Shown here: piece by piece, positions 24,572 through 36,213 of the stretch
Layout: each line of letters opens with the position of its first letter
How positions within the stretch are numbered: position 1 is the stretch's first letter
Assembly (NCBI GenBank): GCA_002205965.3
Contig: NADL03000756.1
Span: forward strand, 186,001-250,000
Length of the DNA stretch: 64,000 nt
Direction of reading: 5' to 3'
Source: Kappaphycus alvarezii
Lineage: Eukaryota; Rhodophyta; Florideophyceae; Gigartinales; Solieriaceae
The notes under the pieces: model-generated
Databases searched by the model: none
Told to the model about the DNA's origin: nothing
What the model saw: only the letters and a program-made list of their open reading frames with translations
Program-made: the position numbers and the translations under genes

Positions 24572-26382
24572 ATGTCTGGCAAACGCATTACCCTCTGCTC
24601 CGGCTGCGCCTTCATAGGCACCTCCGTCCCGGCCAAGTATCGCTGCCCTGCTTGCGCTGTTCCTTCGTGTTCCCTAGCCTGTGTCAAGAAACACAAGGAA
24701 GATACAGTACGTCATCCCTTCCCCAATTCTCCATATCACCCGTACCTCTCATCTCAAACCCTCTAACCTGTCTCACTCCGCGGAATTCAACAAAACAAAC
24801 TCCATCCCATATGCCATCCTTTCAGAACTGCACTGGTATTCGTGACCGTTCTGCCCCCGTTTCGATGTCCAAATACACGGAGAATCATTTTATCTCCGAC
24901 TTTACTCTGCTGGAAGACACGGCTCGCGCTCTGGACTCAGCAAAGCGTAGTTTGCGTCACCCAACCCCCAAACTTCTGGATATCGCAATCCTATGCTTGC
25001 CCCTGGTGTTTCTCGTGGTCGCATGAACATGTTGTCAAGGAGGCAGCCAAACGCAATATTAACCTCCGCTTTATGCCCCGTGGTCTTTCACGTCATTCCC
25101 GCAATAGTTCTTTTGTTCGCACTCATTTCAACACTCGGCCACGGAAAATACAACCGACTGGAAGGGAAAAGTAATGTTTTGGCATTTGGATATTTATTTT
25201 CAGAGTTGCAATCTCCGCTTTCCGGGTCACAAGTTGGTCAAAGTCGATGAGTGCAATGAGGAAGATCGTCTCAGTGATATTTTGAATGGAGCTGTCGCGG
25301 AGCTCGGGAAAGATAAAAAAGGAGGAGATCGGTGTAATTACTTGCACTATGAAGAAGAATGATGGGTATCGCAAGTATTTGGATGTACCGCAGGATGAAA
25401 TGGTCGTGTACTTGCAAAATGAACATGTAGATATTGTTCCTCAGGGCCCTCCGAGTCCATCCAGTCCACCGATATCTGCAAATGCAATCACTAGGCCGGA
25501 GGAGGCTGACATTTGTCGCTATATCCGCGTCGATACGAATCAGAGTGTCAGGGAAATGCTAAACGGCAGATCTGTTTTGGAGTTTCCGGTTTTGCACGTA
25601 GCATGAAGGATAGTCAGCAGGCAACGTATCTGGCAGAGGCCACGAGGGGAATGTTTGAAAGGCCAGAAGAGAGTGACGAGTCAGAATCGAGTGAATCGGA
25701 AAATGAGTCGGAGAATGATGACGGAGGGACGACGGAGGTAAGCGGCCAGACTCACCTGTGCATGGTGCACCCGTATTAACAAGAGAGGGACCGCTTGCGG
25801 AAAAGCAATCTGATGAATCGCGGGAGTTTTCAACTGATGATGAGGGCCCCCTAAAAAGAAGAAGAGAGCCGGGCCGTCTAATTCAACGCCTTCGGTCCTT
25901 CCTGCGGTTCAGAAAGGGGACCGAAAGAGGAACGAGTTTGACCACGAAAGCGACATCTCCGCAAGTGCAGGCTTGAAAACAATGTCGATAACAAACTCTC
26001 CGCCGCAAAGGCCAGAACAGCAGAAAATGACCGAGCGCAGCCTGGGAAGGAGATCCGCAGTTTTCCAGCAAGTACCACAAAGGAAAAGATATCTGGAAGT
26101 GACAGCGGTACTACTAGTGGATCAGCAATTTACCCCAGGAAGTCCAGCTCTCAAAAACAATTTAAGGACCCTACAGATATAATTGCAGAGGAGCAGGAGA
26201 TTGGCAGTCCTGCGACTGATTCATTAGGGACTGATGCACCCGAACGACGTAATATCGGTTTACAATTTGAATCCTCATTTATGGCAGATGGCTTTAAAGC
26301 TATTTTGATGAACACGAAGATCCCGCGGAAGAGAAAGGCGGGAGTCCTTGCGAACGGGTCCAGCGAAACATCAAGAGTATAG
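24572..26382 (+). CDS. BCD1: box C/D snoRNA assembly protein Bcd1 (ZNHIT6-like), frame-disrupted
   Basis: Bcd1 is a nuclear factor needed for assembly of box C/D snoRNPs. Exon 1 (24572-24706) starts MSGKRITLCSGC and supplies seven of the eight zf-HIT zinc ligands (C9, C12, C25, C28, C33, C37, H41); exon 2, after a 119-base GT-AG intron, begins NCTGIRDR and supplies the eighth (C47). Conserved Bcd1 features follow: EAAKRNINLRFMPRGLSR, MFWHLDIYF, GVITCTMKKNDGYRKYLDV and REMLNGRSVLEFPVLHV. An acidic/Ser tail and a basic KIPRKRKAG end close the protein at TAG 26382. The body moves among all three frames several times by single bases with no intron at the junctions (for example near 25000 and 25135), so the listed span is the outer limit. 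Confidence 0.8.
24707..24825 (+). other. BCD1 intron 1
   Basis: GTACGT donor at 24707 and TTTCAG acceptor ending at 24825, phase 0. Splicing joins ...KKHKEDT to NCTGIRD and completes the CCCCCCHC zinc finger, which supports both junctions. Confidence 0.85.
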
Positions 26383-26750
26383 GTGGAGTTGGATGCATAT
26401 CGGGATTGACAGACAATTCTCCACAATAAATCACTCTAACATCAGTCCTTGTTTAGTTTTTAGTAAAATGCTTAAAGTTGGGATCCAAAAATTGGCGTAA
26501 TAAAAAATCAACTGTGCATGCTGCACGTGGGACTTTCGCGCATTGGTGGGTGCATTGGTGGGAGTTGCCAGTCTGCGTGCACGAAAGGCATGTTACCATG
26601 TTAATTCTCGAGTAGTTTTACTGAAAGTGGGACGAGCTAGGAAGTACGTAGCTCTTTTTGTTTTGCAAATACCATAAAAGGCACGCATGCGCAACTGTGT
26701 CTCCTTATAGCCACGCTTCAGGTCAAATCTTAGTTCCAAACTACATACTC
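26383..26750. other. intergenic gap between convergent genes
   Basis: The 3' ends of BCD1 (plus) and the coiled-coil gene (minus) face each other here. A short direct repeat GCATTGGTGG occurs twice near 26540-26560. No gene or clear terminator was seen. Confidence 0.5.
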
Positions 26751-29700
26751 TCAAAAGTCCACGGCACCGATACGCATTTCCCGAGACTTCGGCGAATTAT
26801 GCATGTATTCCCTCTCCATAACTGGAGAGGCCCTCCGACTGCTTCCAACAGACCGGGGCGGTCCACTGCGCACCGTCGAGCCAGAGCCCTGCGAAGACCT
26901 CGACTTCACGGACGGACTACGCATACCACGGGCAATTTCCTCTTCACGTGGTGATCGCCTACTCCGAGAATGGCTCGATGATCGGCTACCAGAATGGGCA
27001 GAGGGCGATCGCCCATATTCCCTTCTCCCAGGATGACCGGCTGGTCGCCTGCGAGAGGAATTACCTTCCTTCCCTGTGACGATTCCTCCAATCTTGTCCT
27101 TGATAACGAGCCAAGCCTTCTGTGCGGGTGTCGGGCCCGCCGCCACACCCCTACCTCGCGTCGCGTTGTGATAACGAGCACCGGTTCCCGTTCCGCCAGG
27201 CCGATTCTGACCTGCCGGCCTCACGGGCTCATGGCTATGGAACGATCCCGAGAGCGATCGATCTTGGCGATCTGGAAGACGATTCCGAGAGCCTCCGCTG
27301 TCTCTTCGCAGTTCCTCAAGCTCCTCTGCACGCCTCACTGCCTCCATTCCAGCCCTTTTTGCCATGTCTGCCTCTCGTCGCAACCGGGCACATTCGTCGT
27401 TTGCTCGGGTAACAGCTTCACGCAACTCCTTAATCTGCCTTTGACTAACCCCGGATGTACTTGTAATGTGGGCAAGCTTGTCCTGGTATTGCAGTACTTG
27501 CTGCCGAAGGTTTTCCGTCTCCCTAAAATTATCATGAAGCTTCTTGGAGAACTCATTCACAAGCTCCACTTGAGCTCCAACGTGAGCCATTTCCATCTGA
27601 TACCTGTGAGCCGCTCTCTCCTTCTCGAGACGGAGGGCTTGCATGTCCGACTGCATACCATCATTCTTTGACTGCAAATCAGCCCTGGACTTGTGCAAAT
27701 CATCGGCAATCTTCTGCCTGCGCACTAATTCTGCACGCAAATATTCCAATTCTGCGTCTCTCTTTTCGGTCATCTCCGCCATTTTCTCAATGAGTGCCCT
27801 CTGTACTTCAACCCACAAGGCTCGCGTCTCTTTTGCCATGATTTCGTCCGCCTCTCGCCTCTTGCGGTCGGCTTCGTCCATTCGCGAGTGCAAATGGGAG
27901 TGGCGTTCCGAAATGAACTCCTTCAGGTTGATATTATCACCGCCAACCGACGTTTCCGATGATCGAGAAGCGCGTTGCTGGTTACCAACACCCTCAATTG
28001 CGACCGAGAGCCGGCTTCGCGCGTCTTTGAGTTCTGCCTCTCTCTCACCAAGGATCTTTTTCATTGCATCCACTACGGACTCCGCATTCTGCTTATCAAG
28101 AAGTAGGACCTCTTCCTGCTCCAATCGCTGCGTTTCCGCAAAAGTCATCTGCAGTTCTTGTCGAGAGATGGCATCTCGAGCTGTCAGGAGCTCCCTCGTA
28201 AGCCAATCCAGGCGGCGACGGTCGACCTTCAGGAATTGTCCATCCTGGGTCACGCCCTTGTTCGTGCTGTTACTAGTTTTACTCCTTCTTCCTGATGTTC
28301 TCGGGGAAGGCGGAAGCGGAGGTCGCGTTTTACCAGGTGCGGCAGCTTTACTACCATCCTGCGACCATCCACTGAGCGCTGCAATCCTTTGGTGCTTTGG
28401 GTCGTTGAAACAGGTATCCCTGCGTTGTTATCACCGCGCATCGCTTCCTCCCAATCGTAGCCATCTGCAGCAGTCCGCCCTCCGTACAACCAGTTACGTT
28501 CCTTGTCGAGGAAAACGCGTCACTGAAGGAAGCCACGGAACCTTTTTCGTCTTGATGACCAGAATCATCGCTCATTGCCTGTGAGCGACCTAAATCACGG
28601 GCAGCTGGAGATCCAGGTTCCATCCGAATTCCACGACGTCGACGGCTTCGGGGCTTTCCATTTGGGCCTGAGGCCTACCGAACTCCATTTCAGTATCCCC
28701 GACGGAAGAGTGGATTCCTGTGTGGAGTATGAAGTAGTGGCCTCTTGGGCAAACAGCGGAAGTGAAATTTCTTTCCGTAGCAGTGCAGATTGGCCACCAC
28801 CCTCCTCCTCTGAATTCTGCCAGACAGATATTAACTTTTGGAAAAGCCCAGCAGACGGTTCCATGGTGCTCACTGGACGAGCGTCAATCGCATCAGATGT
28901 CTGCCTACGAGGAGTAATCGACTCGACAGAGCAGCAACTGTGGGCGGGACGGAGGCGTCGGCGGTACCTCTCTTGGGTACGAACGACTACCGAGTGCAGG
29001 CGATGCTGGCACTGGTGTTCGCATTGGGGACATTCCAGGAGTGTAATTGAGAGCTTCCATAGCCGCCTTCTCATCGTACAGAGCATCTAGTTCAAATCCA
29101 TCGATACTCCTCCTCCCACCGACCACACCCTCACTTCCTGTGTCAGCAACTGGTCGGTATCAATTGCGTCAGCAGCGCTGGATCTGCCTTCAACGTCAAC
29201 CTTCTCCGAATTTCCTAGATGATGGTGTTCTGTAGAGCCGGCAGTCGTATATTGAATCCCTTCTCTCTGTCGTGGGCTGTCATGGACTGACGTCTGCACG
29301 ACTAACTCTTCAACCGCCTGCAAGGAAGGCTTTTCAGAGGAAACACTCGCATTCGTGGCGACCTCGCCTTCGTCGGCATCAGCATATTCTTGCTCATCTG
29401 CTACTACATTTCCACTATCCCCCACAATTTATCCTCAATGTCTCGTGAGTCCGTGTTGGTTGGCGCACCTTCTCGGGTATTTCCAATTCTCGACTCTCAC
29501 GGACATTCTGCTCGGACCCACCTTCGACCCGAGACGGTCCCGCACCGGCAGCTGCACTCGGCGGGAGTACACTGAAGCCCGTACTTTTGCTCGACGAGCC
29601 CGCTTTTTGTACATTCCTCACTTCAGGAGACCCTGTGCGTAAGGATCGACCGAGCGGTCGGCGATGACCTCCAGGAGATATGATGTTCGGGGCAAAAGAA

Positions 29701-31235
29701 ACACGCGGGGCCTTTCCCAGGTACTGAGTATCAATATCCTGCGAAGAACGTGCACCAGCCGATGACACTGACATTTGAGGTGAGTCGGCTCTGAAAAGTG
29801 GAGGTCCTGGCGCGGCGTCATCTGCGCTGCTGCTGCAGTACGAGATAGTCTCCTGGGCATTCTAGGCGGTGAAAACAGCTGCTGCGGTGACATCACATTC
29901 GCTGCCGCAGCCCGCTGACGTTCTATCTGCCATTGATTTGAGGGCGCGGAACTTCCGAGCCGGAGGGACTCATCATGAACGACGGATCACAAAATCGACC
30001 GGCCTGGCATTATCCCTGTCATACCCAACACTACTCGGCTCCTCAATGTCCTGATTATTCCTGCCACTCTCCCCTAAATTTAGAGAGGACATATCCGTAT
30101 TAATGGTGTCCAATCCGTCATCCTCCTCAAACACTTGAACATTGGACATATCTTCGTGATTGATGTGGTAACCGACTGCCTCACAGTCTCCGCCACATAC
30201 TCTGCACGGACAACCCCTCCTCCCGCGGCCATTGGAGAAAAGACCTCTTCACAGTGGCCAAGTTCTTGTCACTTCCCTCCTCGGACTCAGACTAGCCTCC
30301 CTCGGTGTGTAAAATTCCTCCGATACACTTTCTCCCCCCCCACTCCCCAAAACGTCAGGATCCTCAATGCCTCCCGGCGGAGAGCGACCACCGCTGCAAC
30401 CTCATCATCTGTAACCATACTAATCTTCCTGCCGCCCATGCCCTCCTCCACGGGATATACTCCCTCGACAGCAATGGGGGCAACTCCAACCTCCTCATCA
30501 TGCCTCCTTTCCAAACCGACGACTCCAGCGGAAGCGGAACGTGCAACTGACGGCTGTGCTCCCTCACCCTCACGATCAGCGTATAGGCCATCGGGCATTG
30601 GCAAGTACATAGCATGAGCGACGGCAGTCATGCTTTTATGAAAGGACATGCGTGCAGCATCGGACGGTAGTTGCCAAAACGAGGCAGCATACTTGCGTCC
30701 ATCTGGACCGTAGACGGCAGCTGCGACAACCAGCTCTGCGAGTCGGAGGGCAGGGCGAATGTCGCGTTCCGGAGAAGTGCCGGTAACATCGCCCAAGTAA
30801 GCATCGGCAGCATTTGGAGGAGCGTGTAAAGTGGGGACTGCACTTGCCCTGGCATCGTCCAACAACTTTCTGACTGCTGTGACCACTTTCCGTGTGTTGG
30901 TATTGTATAAGACATCTCTCTGCCTTGCATCGACTGGCGAGTGTTGGTCGACGGAAGAGAGAGTGCATTACGAGGAATGGAACGTAGTATGGAAGAAGGT
31001 GGTAAACGGGAAGGGGACAAAAGAGCGACGATATCGGCAAGCAAATGGCATCGAGAGAAGAGGCAAGAGTCTGTTGACGGGGGTGTCAGATCGACGAGAG
31101 GGATGACGGAAGCGGCAAGAGCGGAAGGAAAGGAAAGGTTGAAAAAGGAAAGCAGCATAGCGGAGTTTCATGGACGCGAAGTGCCTCGGCGCGACGTGCG
31201 GCTTGCGCCGCGGCCTCACCGGCAGTGGTAGCCAT
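26751..31235 (-). CDS. large coiled-coil protein with SR-rich basic tail, N-terminal half frame-disrupted
   Basis: The last 500 codons (28253-26751) form one intact frame: a long coiled coil rich in Glu/Arg/Leu heptads (such as ELQMTFAETQRLEQEEVLLL), then a basic region of Arg-Ser repeats (GSRSSSHSRSRRSPREEE) to the stop. Upstream to ATG 31235 (MATTAGEAAAQAARRAEALR) there is an intact 200-residue frame (30886-30287) with helices around VVTAVRKLLDDARASAVPTL, then an acidic/Ser-rich linker readable only by changing frame at least eight times between 30290 and 28250. A first intron from about 31220 (GTGAGG) to about 30933 would fit the phase. I do not recognise the family; the shape suggests a cytoskeletal or scaffolding protein, which is inference. 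Confidence 0.5.
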
Positions 31236-31560
31236 CTGCGCGAGAGACTTGGGAAAAGGAAAAGGGTTGAGAGAAGAGGCAGACAAGTGGGGGATGGTTT
31301 GAGAAAAAAAAGGAACGAAAGAGGCAAAGTGATAGAAGATGAAAAAGGGTGATGGAGGGGAAAGGTGCAAGGGGGTTGATTGACAGGAGATGCGCAAGTA
31401 CAGGGGACGGATGATTGACGGAAAAAGGGGGGGATGAGGGGTGAACGAGAACGAGAACGGAAACGGGAACGGGTATGGCTGGGCGGGGGAGGGCAGGTAG
31501 AGTATGGGCGAGAGGTGCAGATCGCGAATGCGTGGGAAGTGCGATTTGTGGGGTGGTAAC
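31236..31560 (-). promoter_or_regulatory. pyrimidine-rich leader of the coiled-coil gene
   Basis: On the minus strand the roughly 320 bases before ATG 31235 are almost pure C/T with short breaks (purine-rich on the plus strand). This mirrors the leader of BCD1. A GTACAGTA word lies further out near 31876. Confidence 0.5.
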
Positions 31561-31699
31561 GGGTCGGGTCAATTTGACAAGAATAATAAAACGGGAGAGA
31601 ACGGGGTCTATATGTGGGTTTGCTTCCCTTTTGGTTGGCGTTTTGGGCACTCTCCACTCATCCATTACCAGTCTCACGAGGTGCCAAAGTTTAATCAAA

Positions 31700-32640
31700 T
31701 AATTTACTTTTTTCGTTTCAGTTTGAACTGTGCAGCTTTATTATTTGCGGGAATGGGGTTGCCACAGGTGGCCAGGGTGGGCATTGCGGGGGTGCGTAAG
31801 CAGGACGGCTTTGTTCGGTTGTAAAAATTAACAATACAGTGTTCATTTATACATCAAAAGATTGGACTGTGATTTGGTACAGTATTTGGACAAATCATCA
31901 AAAGGGTGTGTATTTTTTGATCCGTTACGAACCAATAGAATATTAGCAAGTGGATAGGTACGATAATGTAAGTGGAGAGAGCTGTTCCAAAGCAAGGGGC
32001 AATTTCTGGAAAGGAAAGGAAACGGATAGGATATGTTAACGTCTCAAAGCTTGCAGTTGCATATTTTTAATATTCCATTGAATCCCTTCCACTGCCGCAA
32101 CAATTGGTACTGTACAGTAACTGTACCTGTCCAAAACCTGTTTCGATTCGACCCAGCTCCTTTCCGCCTCCCCAACCACTCTCAAAGCAAACCAATAGCT
32201 GCGGCTGCCTGGCCACTGACATGCGCCATAGTAGTCATTGCATATAACATTCTACCCCCCATTCCCAATACCATTTTGGTCCCCGACAACTTACAGGTAG
32301 GTCCCAATCCCTAGCTCATATGCCCTCCTCGCTCGCTCTGCACCACCACACCACCGCCACCGTCACCGTCACCACCACCACCACAGCCCACACTACACAC
32401 CATACCACCACCAACCATGTCATTTCTCCTCATTTTCTCATTACACCCTCACCCCCCCCGTCTCCATCACATTCATTCCAGTGACGCATTTCAAAATCCA
32501 CAACATTCTTTCCACTCCACCACACTCCAACACATATCCCCGCCATTCTCTACCCACAACCAACCAAACCCCTCAAACATCTACTGTACAGTACTTCCCC
32601 ACCTTGCGTCATCCAATCCACCCACTCCCCCACTCCCAAA
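31700..32640. other. intergenic region with TACTGTAC words and a CAC-rich tract
   Basis: No gene seen. GGTACTGTACAGTAACTGTA begins near 32106 and TACTGTACAGTAC near 32583. A CCA/CAC low-complexity tract covers about 32336-32420. The region separates the start of the coiled-coil gene from the 3' end of the Ap4A phosphorylase. Confidence 0.5.
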
Positions 32641-32651
32641 CAAATTCCAAC

Positions 32652-33525
32652 TTACTCCGCAAACGCCACCTCCCTCAACACCGTCATCCCGCCCACCCGC
32701 TTCACCAACTCCATTCCCTCCATCTCCTTGACCAGTAGGCATCCCGTAAACCCCAACGCGTTCACACTAACCCCATCCCAACACTCCCTTCTTCTCGGCA
32801 CCACCACCATCCACCTCCTCGTCGCTATCAAATTGTATTGCAATCCACTCCCTCCCTCTCATCCCTCATCACCTCCCCTCACCATCATGTATTTTTCCCA
32901 CCATTCCTTCCACCTCCCACCCCTTCCATATTCACCCCTACGTGCCAAAATCCTAACTCCCTCACTCGAAACAACCCCCTCACTACCCAATCTTCCCCCC
33001 CCTGCTCAAAACCCCATCAAACGGCACCACCCTTCCCCCCACTCCTCCTCCCCACCCGTCCGCATATCACCTGCAAGTGCTTATGTCTTTGCGACGCCCC
33101 GCCTCAACACCACTATTGTAAAACCCAACCCCATCCACCTCCCTCAAACATCCCCACAATCCCTCCATATCCCCCACCGTAAGCAACTCCCCGCTCTTCA
33201 TATCGTTTCGTCACAATCAACACATGATCCTTCACCACATTAAACTTGTTCAATAACAATACATGTCCCTCCCCCATATCCTGCACATACAACATCTCCT
33301 CATACGGCAAAAACGGGTTAAATCCACCTCCCTTTCCACGCTTCGACTTTGTCACATCCCCACCCCCGCCTCCGTCTTTCGCTTCAAACTGCTCACAACT
33401 CGCACCAGAAATGGCGGATCCGACCAAAGAACGGCCCCACTCGTCTCGATCGGTTGCAGTGCCCCCGCTTCAAGCGCACGACACGATACCGTCCGGATCC
33501 GCTCCAGAAACACGTTCTTTGACAT
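32652..33525 (-). CDS. APA2: Ap4A phosphorylase / ATP adenylyltransferase (Apa1/2 type), frame-disrupted
   Basis: This HIT-superfamily enzyme splits diadenosine tetraphosphate by phosphorolysis. From ATG 33525 (MSKNVFLERIRTV) the protein reads through SGAVLWSDPPFLVRVVSSLK, then in another frame FNPFLPYEEMLYVQD and HVLLLNKFNVVKDHVLIVTK, the conserved Apa core. GFYNSGVEAG is followed after a one-base break at 33097-33100 by ASQRHKHLQV, which contains the catalytic HxHxQ motif. The C-terminal domain (WMVVVPRRRECWDGVSVNAL ... GGMTVLREV) ends at 32652. At least three single-base frame changes are present and none has intron borders. The usual length in yeast is about 320 aa; this span would give about 290. 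Confidence 0.8.
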
Positions 33526-33799
33526 CCCTCTCCTACACTTAGCGGCCCTGGGCCCTGCTTTTGCAATGCTTAATTCCAAGCCACTGTGAGCTGGCTGACG
33601 ATAATAAACCTCGGCTGATTTGATCAACGGGCCGCGACGAGGCATGCTGATCTGGGGGGGATCGAAAAGAGACTTTGCGACCCAGCCCTGACCAGCGCCT
33701 GCCCTGACAGAGTTTCACTTTTTCACATATTTTTTCGGGTATTTGGCTGCAGTTGCCCAACTGCCAGTTCGGGGCATTTCAGCTGCCTTTGGCAATGAT

Positions 33800-33846
33800 A
33801 TACTGTACAGTATATTTGCACAGTACTGTACTGTACTATACAGTAC
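33800..33846. promoter_or_regulatory. TACTGTAC motif array upstream of the Ap4A phosphorylase
   Basis: ATATACTGTACAGTATAT near 33800 is a palindrome and is followed by CACAGTACTGTACTGTACTA. The array sits about 280 bases upstream of the ATG at 33525. Confidence 0.6.
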
Positions 33847-33879
33847 TGCCATTATTTCTCTGACTTTTTCTGGAATTTG

Positions 33880-35180
33880 GGGCTAGCCAATGGTTGGGCT
33901 ACGGTAATGTCATACAACGGGTTGCAGATTACGCAGATTGAGAAATACCCACGCTGTGACAGCAAGCAGGGCACTGGCAACGCTGGATCAAATAGAGCAG
34001 CTGGAACGCTGCAGAATTTGTCCCTTGGCGTAATTGAACTGGCGCGCAGTCCGAAACGCTACATGTTTGGTCCAATTGTTGATCACCTCTTGCCACCACT
34101 GGAGACGGCACCAAGGTATCGATTACTACGTGGACAAATGCCACCGACGTGTGGTGGCGGATCGGTGTCTTCCGGTAAAAGCTCCAAGTGACCGAAGTTT
34201 TGCCGCTTAGGCAAGTTCAGCAGCACCTGCCGTATTGAGCCGGGATGTACGCGGACCGAACCGTAATGTCGCATGCAGTTGGGATGTCCGGGTGGCACCG
34301 TGGGCGCGGGGACAGGGCTAAATGAGGACACCAGCGGGGCGATGGGCAGTAACGGGGAGGAGGAAGGAATCCCCGATTAGCACGCAAGACTAGCGGGCTT
34401 GAGTGCGTGCCGCGCAGTTTGCAAATGGTGTTGCGACGGTGCACAACGCCAAGGTCAGACTTGCAAATCGGGCATGATCCCTGCGAGGGTCCACCAGGTC
34501 GTAGTGCTTGCACTGGATCGGATAGTCCGAGTCCTCATACGCAGGAGGTCCAGGTGTCGGCGTAGCATTACAGAACAGAAACCATTGCTGAGGTGTGAAA
34601 TGGGGAGGGATGGGGTGAGGAAAGCATAGACGTCAAGGGAGCGCAGGGAGTTGCAGTGGGCGCGGAGCCGGGTAGACGCTGCGCTGGGATGGGAGTGGTT
34701 AGGACGAAAGTCCCAGAGGTCATCTTCGCCGAAGGTGCCGCCTTGAGATGTCAGGCAACTGCAAAGTGAAAGGAAAGGGGAATTCGGGGTGTTGGGAAGA
34801 GCGTCGATGTCGAAATGACCGAGGCCGCTGGTACCGAACTCAGGTCCTGGTGCAGCTCTGTGAGTACGCATTCTTTGCAAGAGATGGGAAGTCGGGCCTG
34901 GGCGCGTTATACAATTTTCGCTAGACGTTCCGGAGCTTCGATATGGTGGCATGGTTGGATCTCGGTACCTGGCCAGGACAGGCGTGGGACCCTGAATACT
35001 CGACGTTCATCACTGACGGTGGGTGCACGACTGATAACTGCGTGTATGGGGCCAGTCTGAAGAGCTTAGGCTGTGGTTGGGGTTTGAGCACAAAAGTTTA
35101 TGTCTGGGGATGTGTCCTGGCCGCTTGCGCTTTGTCGTGGGCGCGGGAAGGGATGCGATGTGAGGACACTGAAGCTTGAG
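33880..35180 (-). other. GC-rich possible coding region, unrecognised
   Basis: GC content is close to the gene islands. Minus-strand frames give protein-like pieces: FGTSGLGHFDIDALPNTPNS near 34850, GTFGEDDLWDFRPNHSHPSA near 34720, and PKRQNFGHLELLPEDTDPPP near 34170. None is long and the frames change often. It may be a frame-disrupted gene or a decayed one; no family is recognised. Confidence 0.25.
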
Positions 35181-35890
35181 AAACATAAACGACGTCTTGG
35201 ACGTCAGCTATATTATTGTCCTCTTGCCACCTATTGAATGACTAGAAATACACAGCAAGAGCATTGTTTCTTGGCATGGAGTGGGACGGGGCTATACGTA
35301 AGCTTGATTAGAGCGGTAGTAGTTACGCTGCTGCCATTGGCCAGAATTATCCGAGTCTTCGTCGCTTGTTTCGTGTGCATGTCGTCATTGGCCGACGAAA
35401 ACTGCAATTTATGGTAATGGAGGGTGAGGTCGGGTCAGGAGAGGACGCCACCGAATCAAGAGAAACGTACTGCGAGTGAGAAACTCTTGACGGCAGTGGG
35501 TGCACGCGTGTTTAGAGTCCTCGGCTCTTAGCTCGTTCGGGTGGGAACGTTCTCCTTTATCCCGAGTATTTTTTTGATCTCAAGGGATAAAAAGAGACCA
35601 TTTCATGTCGTATATTTCAGGGGGGGAATCACGCATGACCCCGGTATGGAGGTCAGGTGGTGGGGTGTATGTGCAGTTTTCGGGACTCAGCATGAGATCT
35701 TAGAGCTGGCGTTTGATTTCTGATAGTTGATGCGTAATAGCGTCGATATCTGGTGCTGTGCCCATGACCTGTTTTACTGCAAACGATGGCTATGGTACAA
35801 ACCGCTCGTCGACCGTCATATGAGCGACTGGTATCCATGCTACTTTCGTCCTAACCGGGAAAGTCCTACTGTCCGCCTGTACAAAGCAAG
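35181..35890. other. no gene seen
   Basis: A mixed-composition stretch with only short ORFs. It marks the border between the gene island and the repeat-rich zone. Confidence 0.4.
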
Positions 35891-35894
35891 GAAA

Positions 35895-36165
35895 AAGGTT
35901 TGGGTGTTTTACTCTGGAAAGATATATCCGATCTATCCCATGGTTTTCCAGACAACCACAATCGACTCAAAAAGGGTATACCGACACAGTAATGGGGAAG
36001 GAACTACGCTCCCTAAAATGCTACCTTCAGGCCAGCCATCAAGCAGGCCGCATTGGACATGACGGCTGCTGCGGCGTGCCTTTGCATCAAAACCCCCCGA
36101 ACCTTTCCGTACGTCTCCAGTGCCCTCACGGCCACGTTCCTTGCCACGTCATTTAGCACTGCACA
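35895..36165 (-). repeat. LINE 3'-tail repeat, copy A
   Basis: Shares long nearly identical blocks with 56735-57007, for example CATGGTTTTCCAGACAACCA and CCTTCAGGCCAGCCATCAAG. It lies directly after the LINE stop codon, so it is most likely the 3' untranslated tail. Confidence 0.8.
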
Positions 36166-36213
36166 TGCATCCGGGTGCCACCTCCAAGAGTGGAGATTGG
36201 CACAGGCACGAGC

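Noticed and set aside
27643..28584. 313-residue plus-strand ORF
   Set aside because: It is antisense to the intact coiled-coil exon and is Ser/Arg/Leu-rich, as expected from the reverse of Glu/Arg codons.
32417..33243. Long Pro/His/Ser-rich plus-strand ORFs
   Set aside because: They are antisense shadows of the Gly/Val-rich Ap4A phosphorylase gene and flanking low-complexity sequence; the minus strand has the conserved motifs.
34943..35179. 78-residue plus-strand ORF with several Cys/Trp
   Set aside because: No signal peptide or recognisable family; the opposite strand has comparable coding texture, so the strand cannot be decided.
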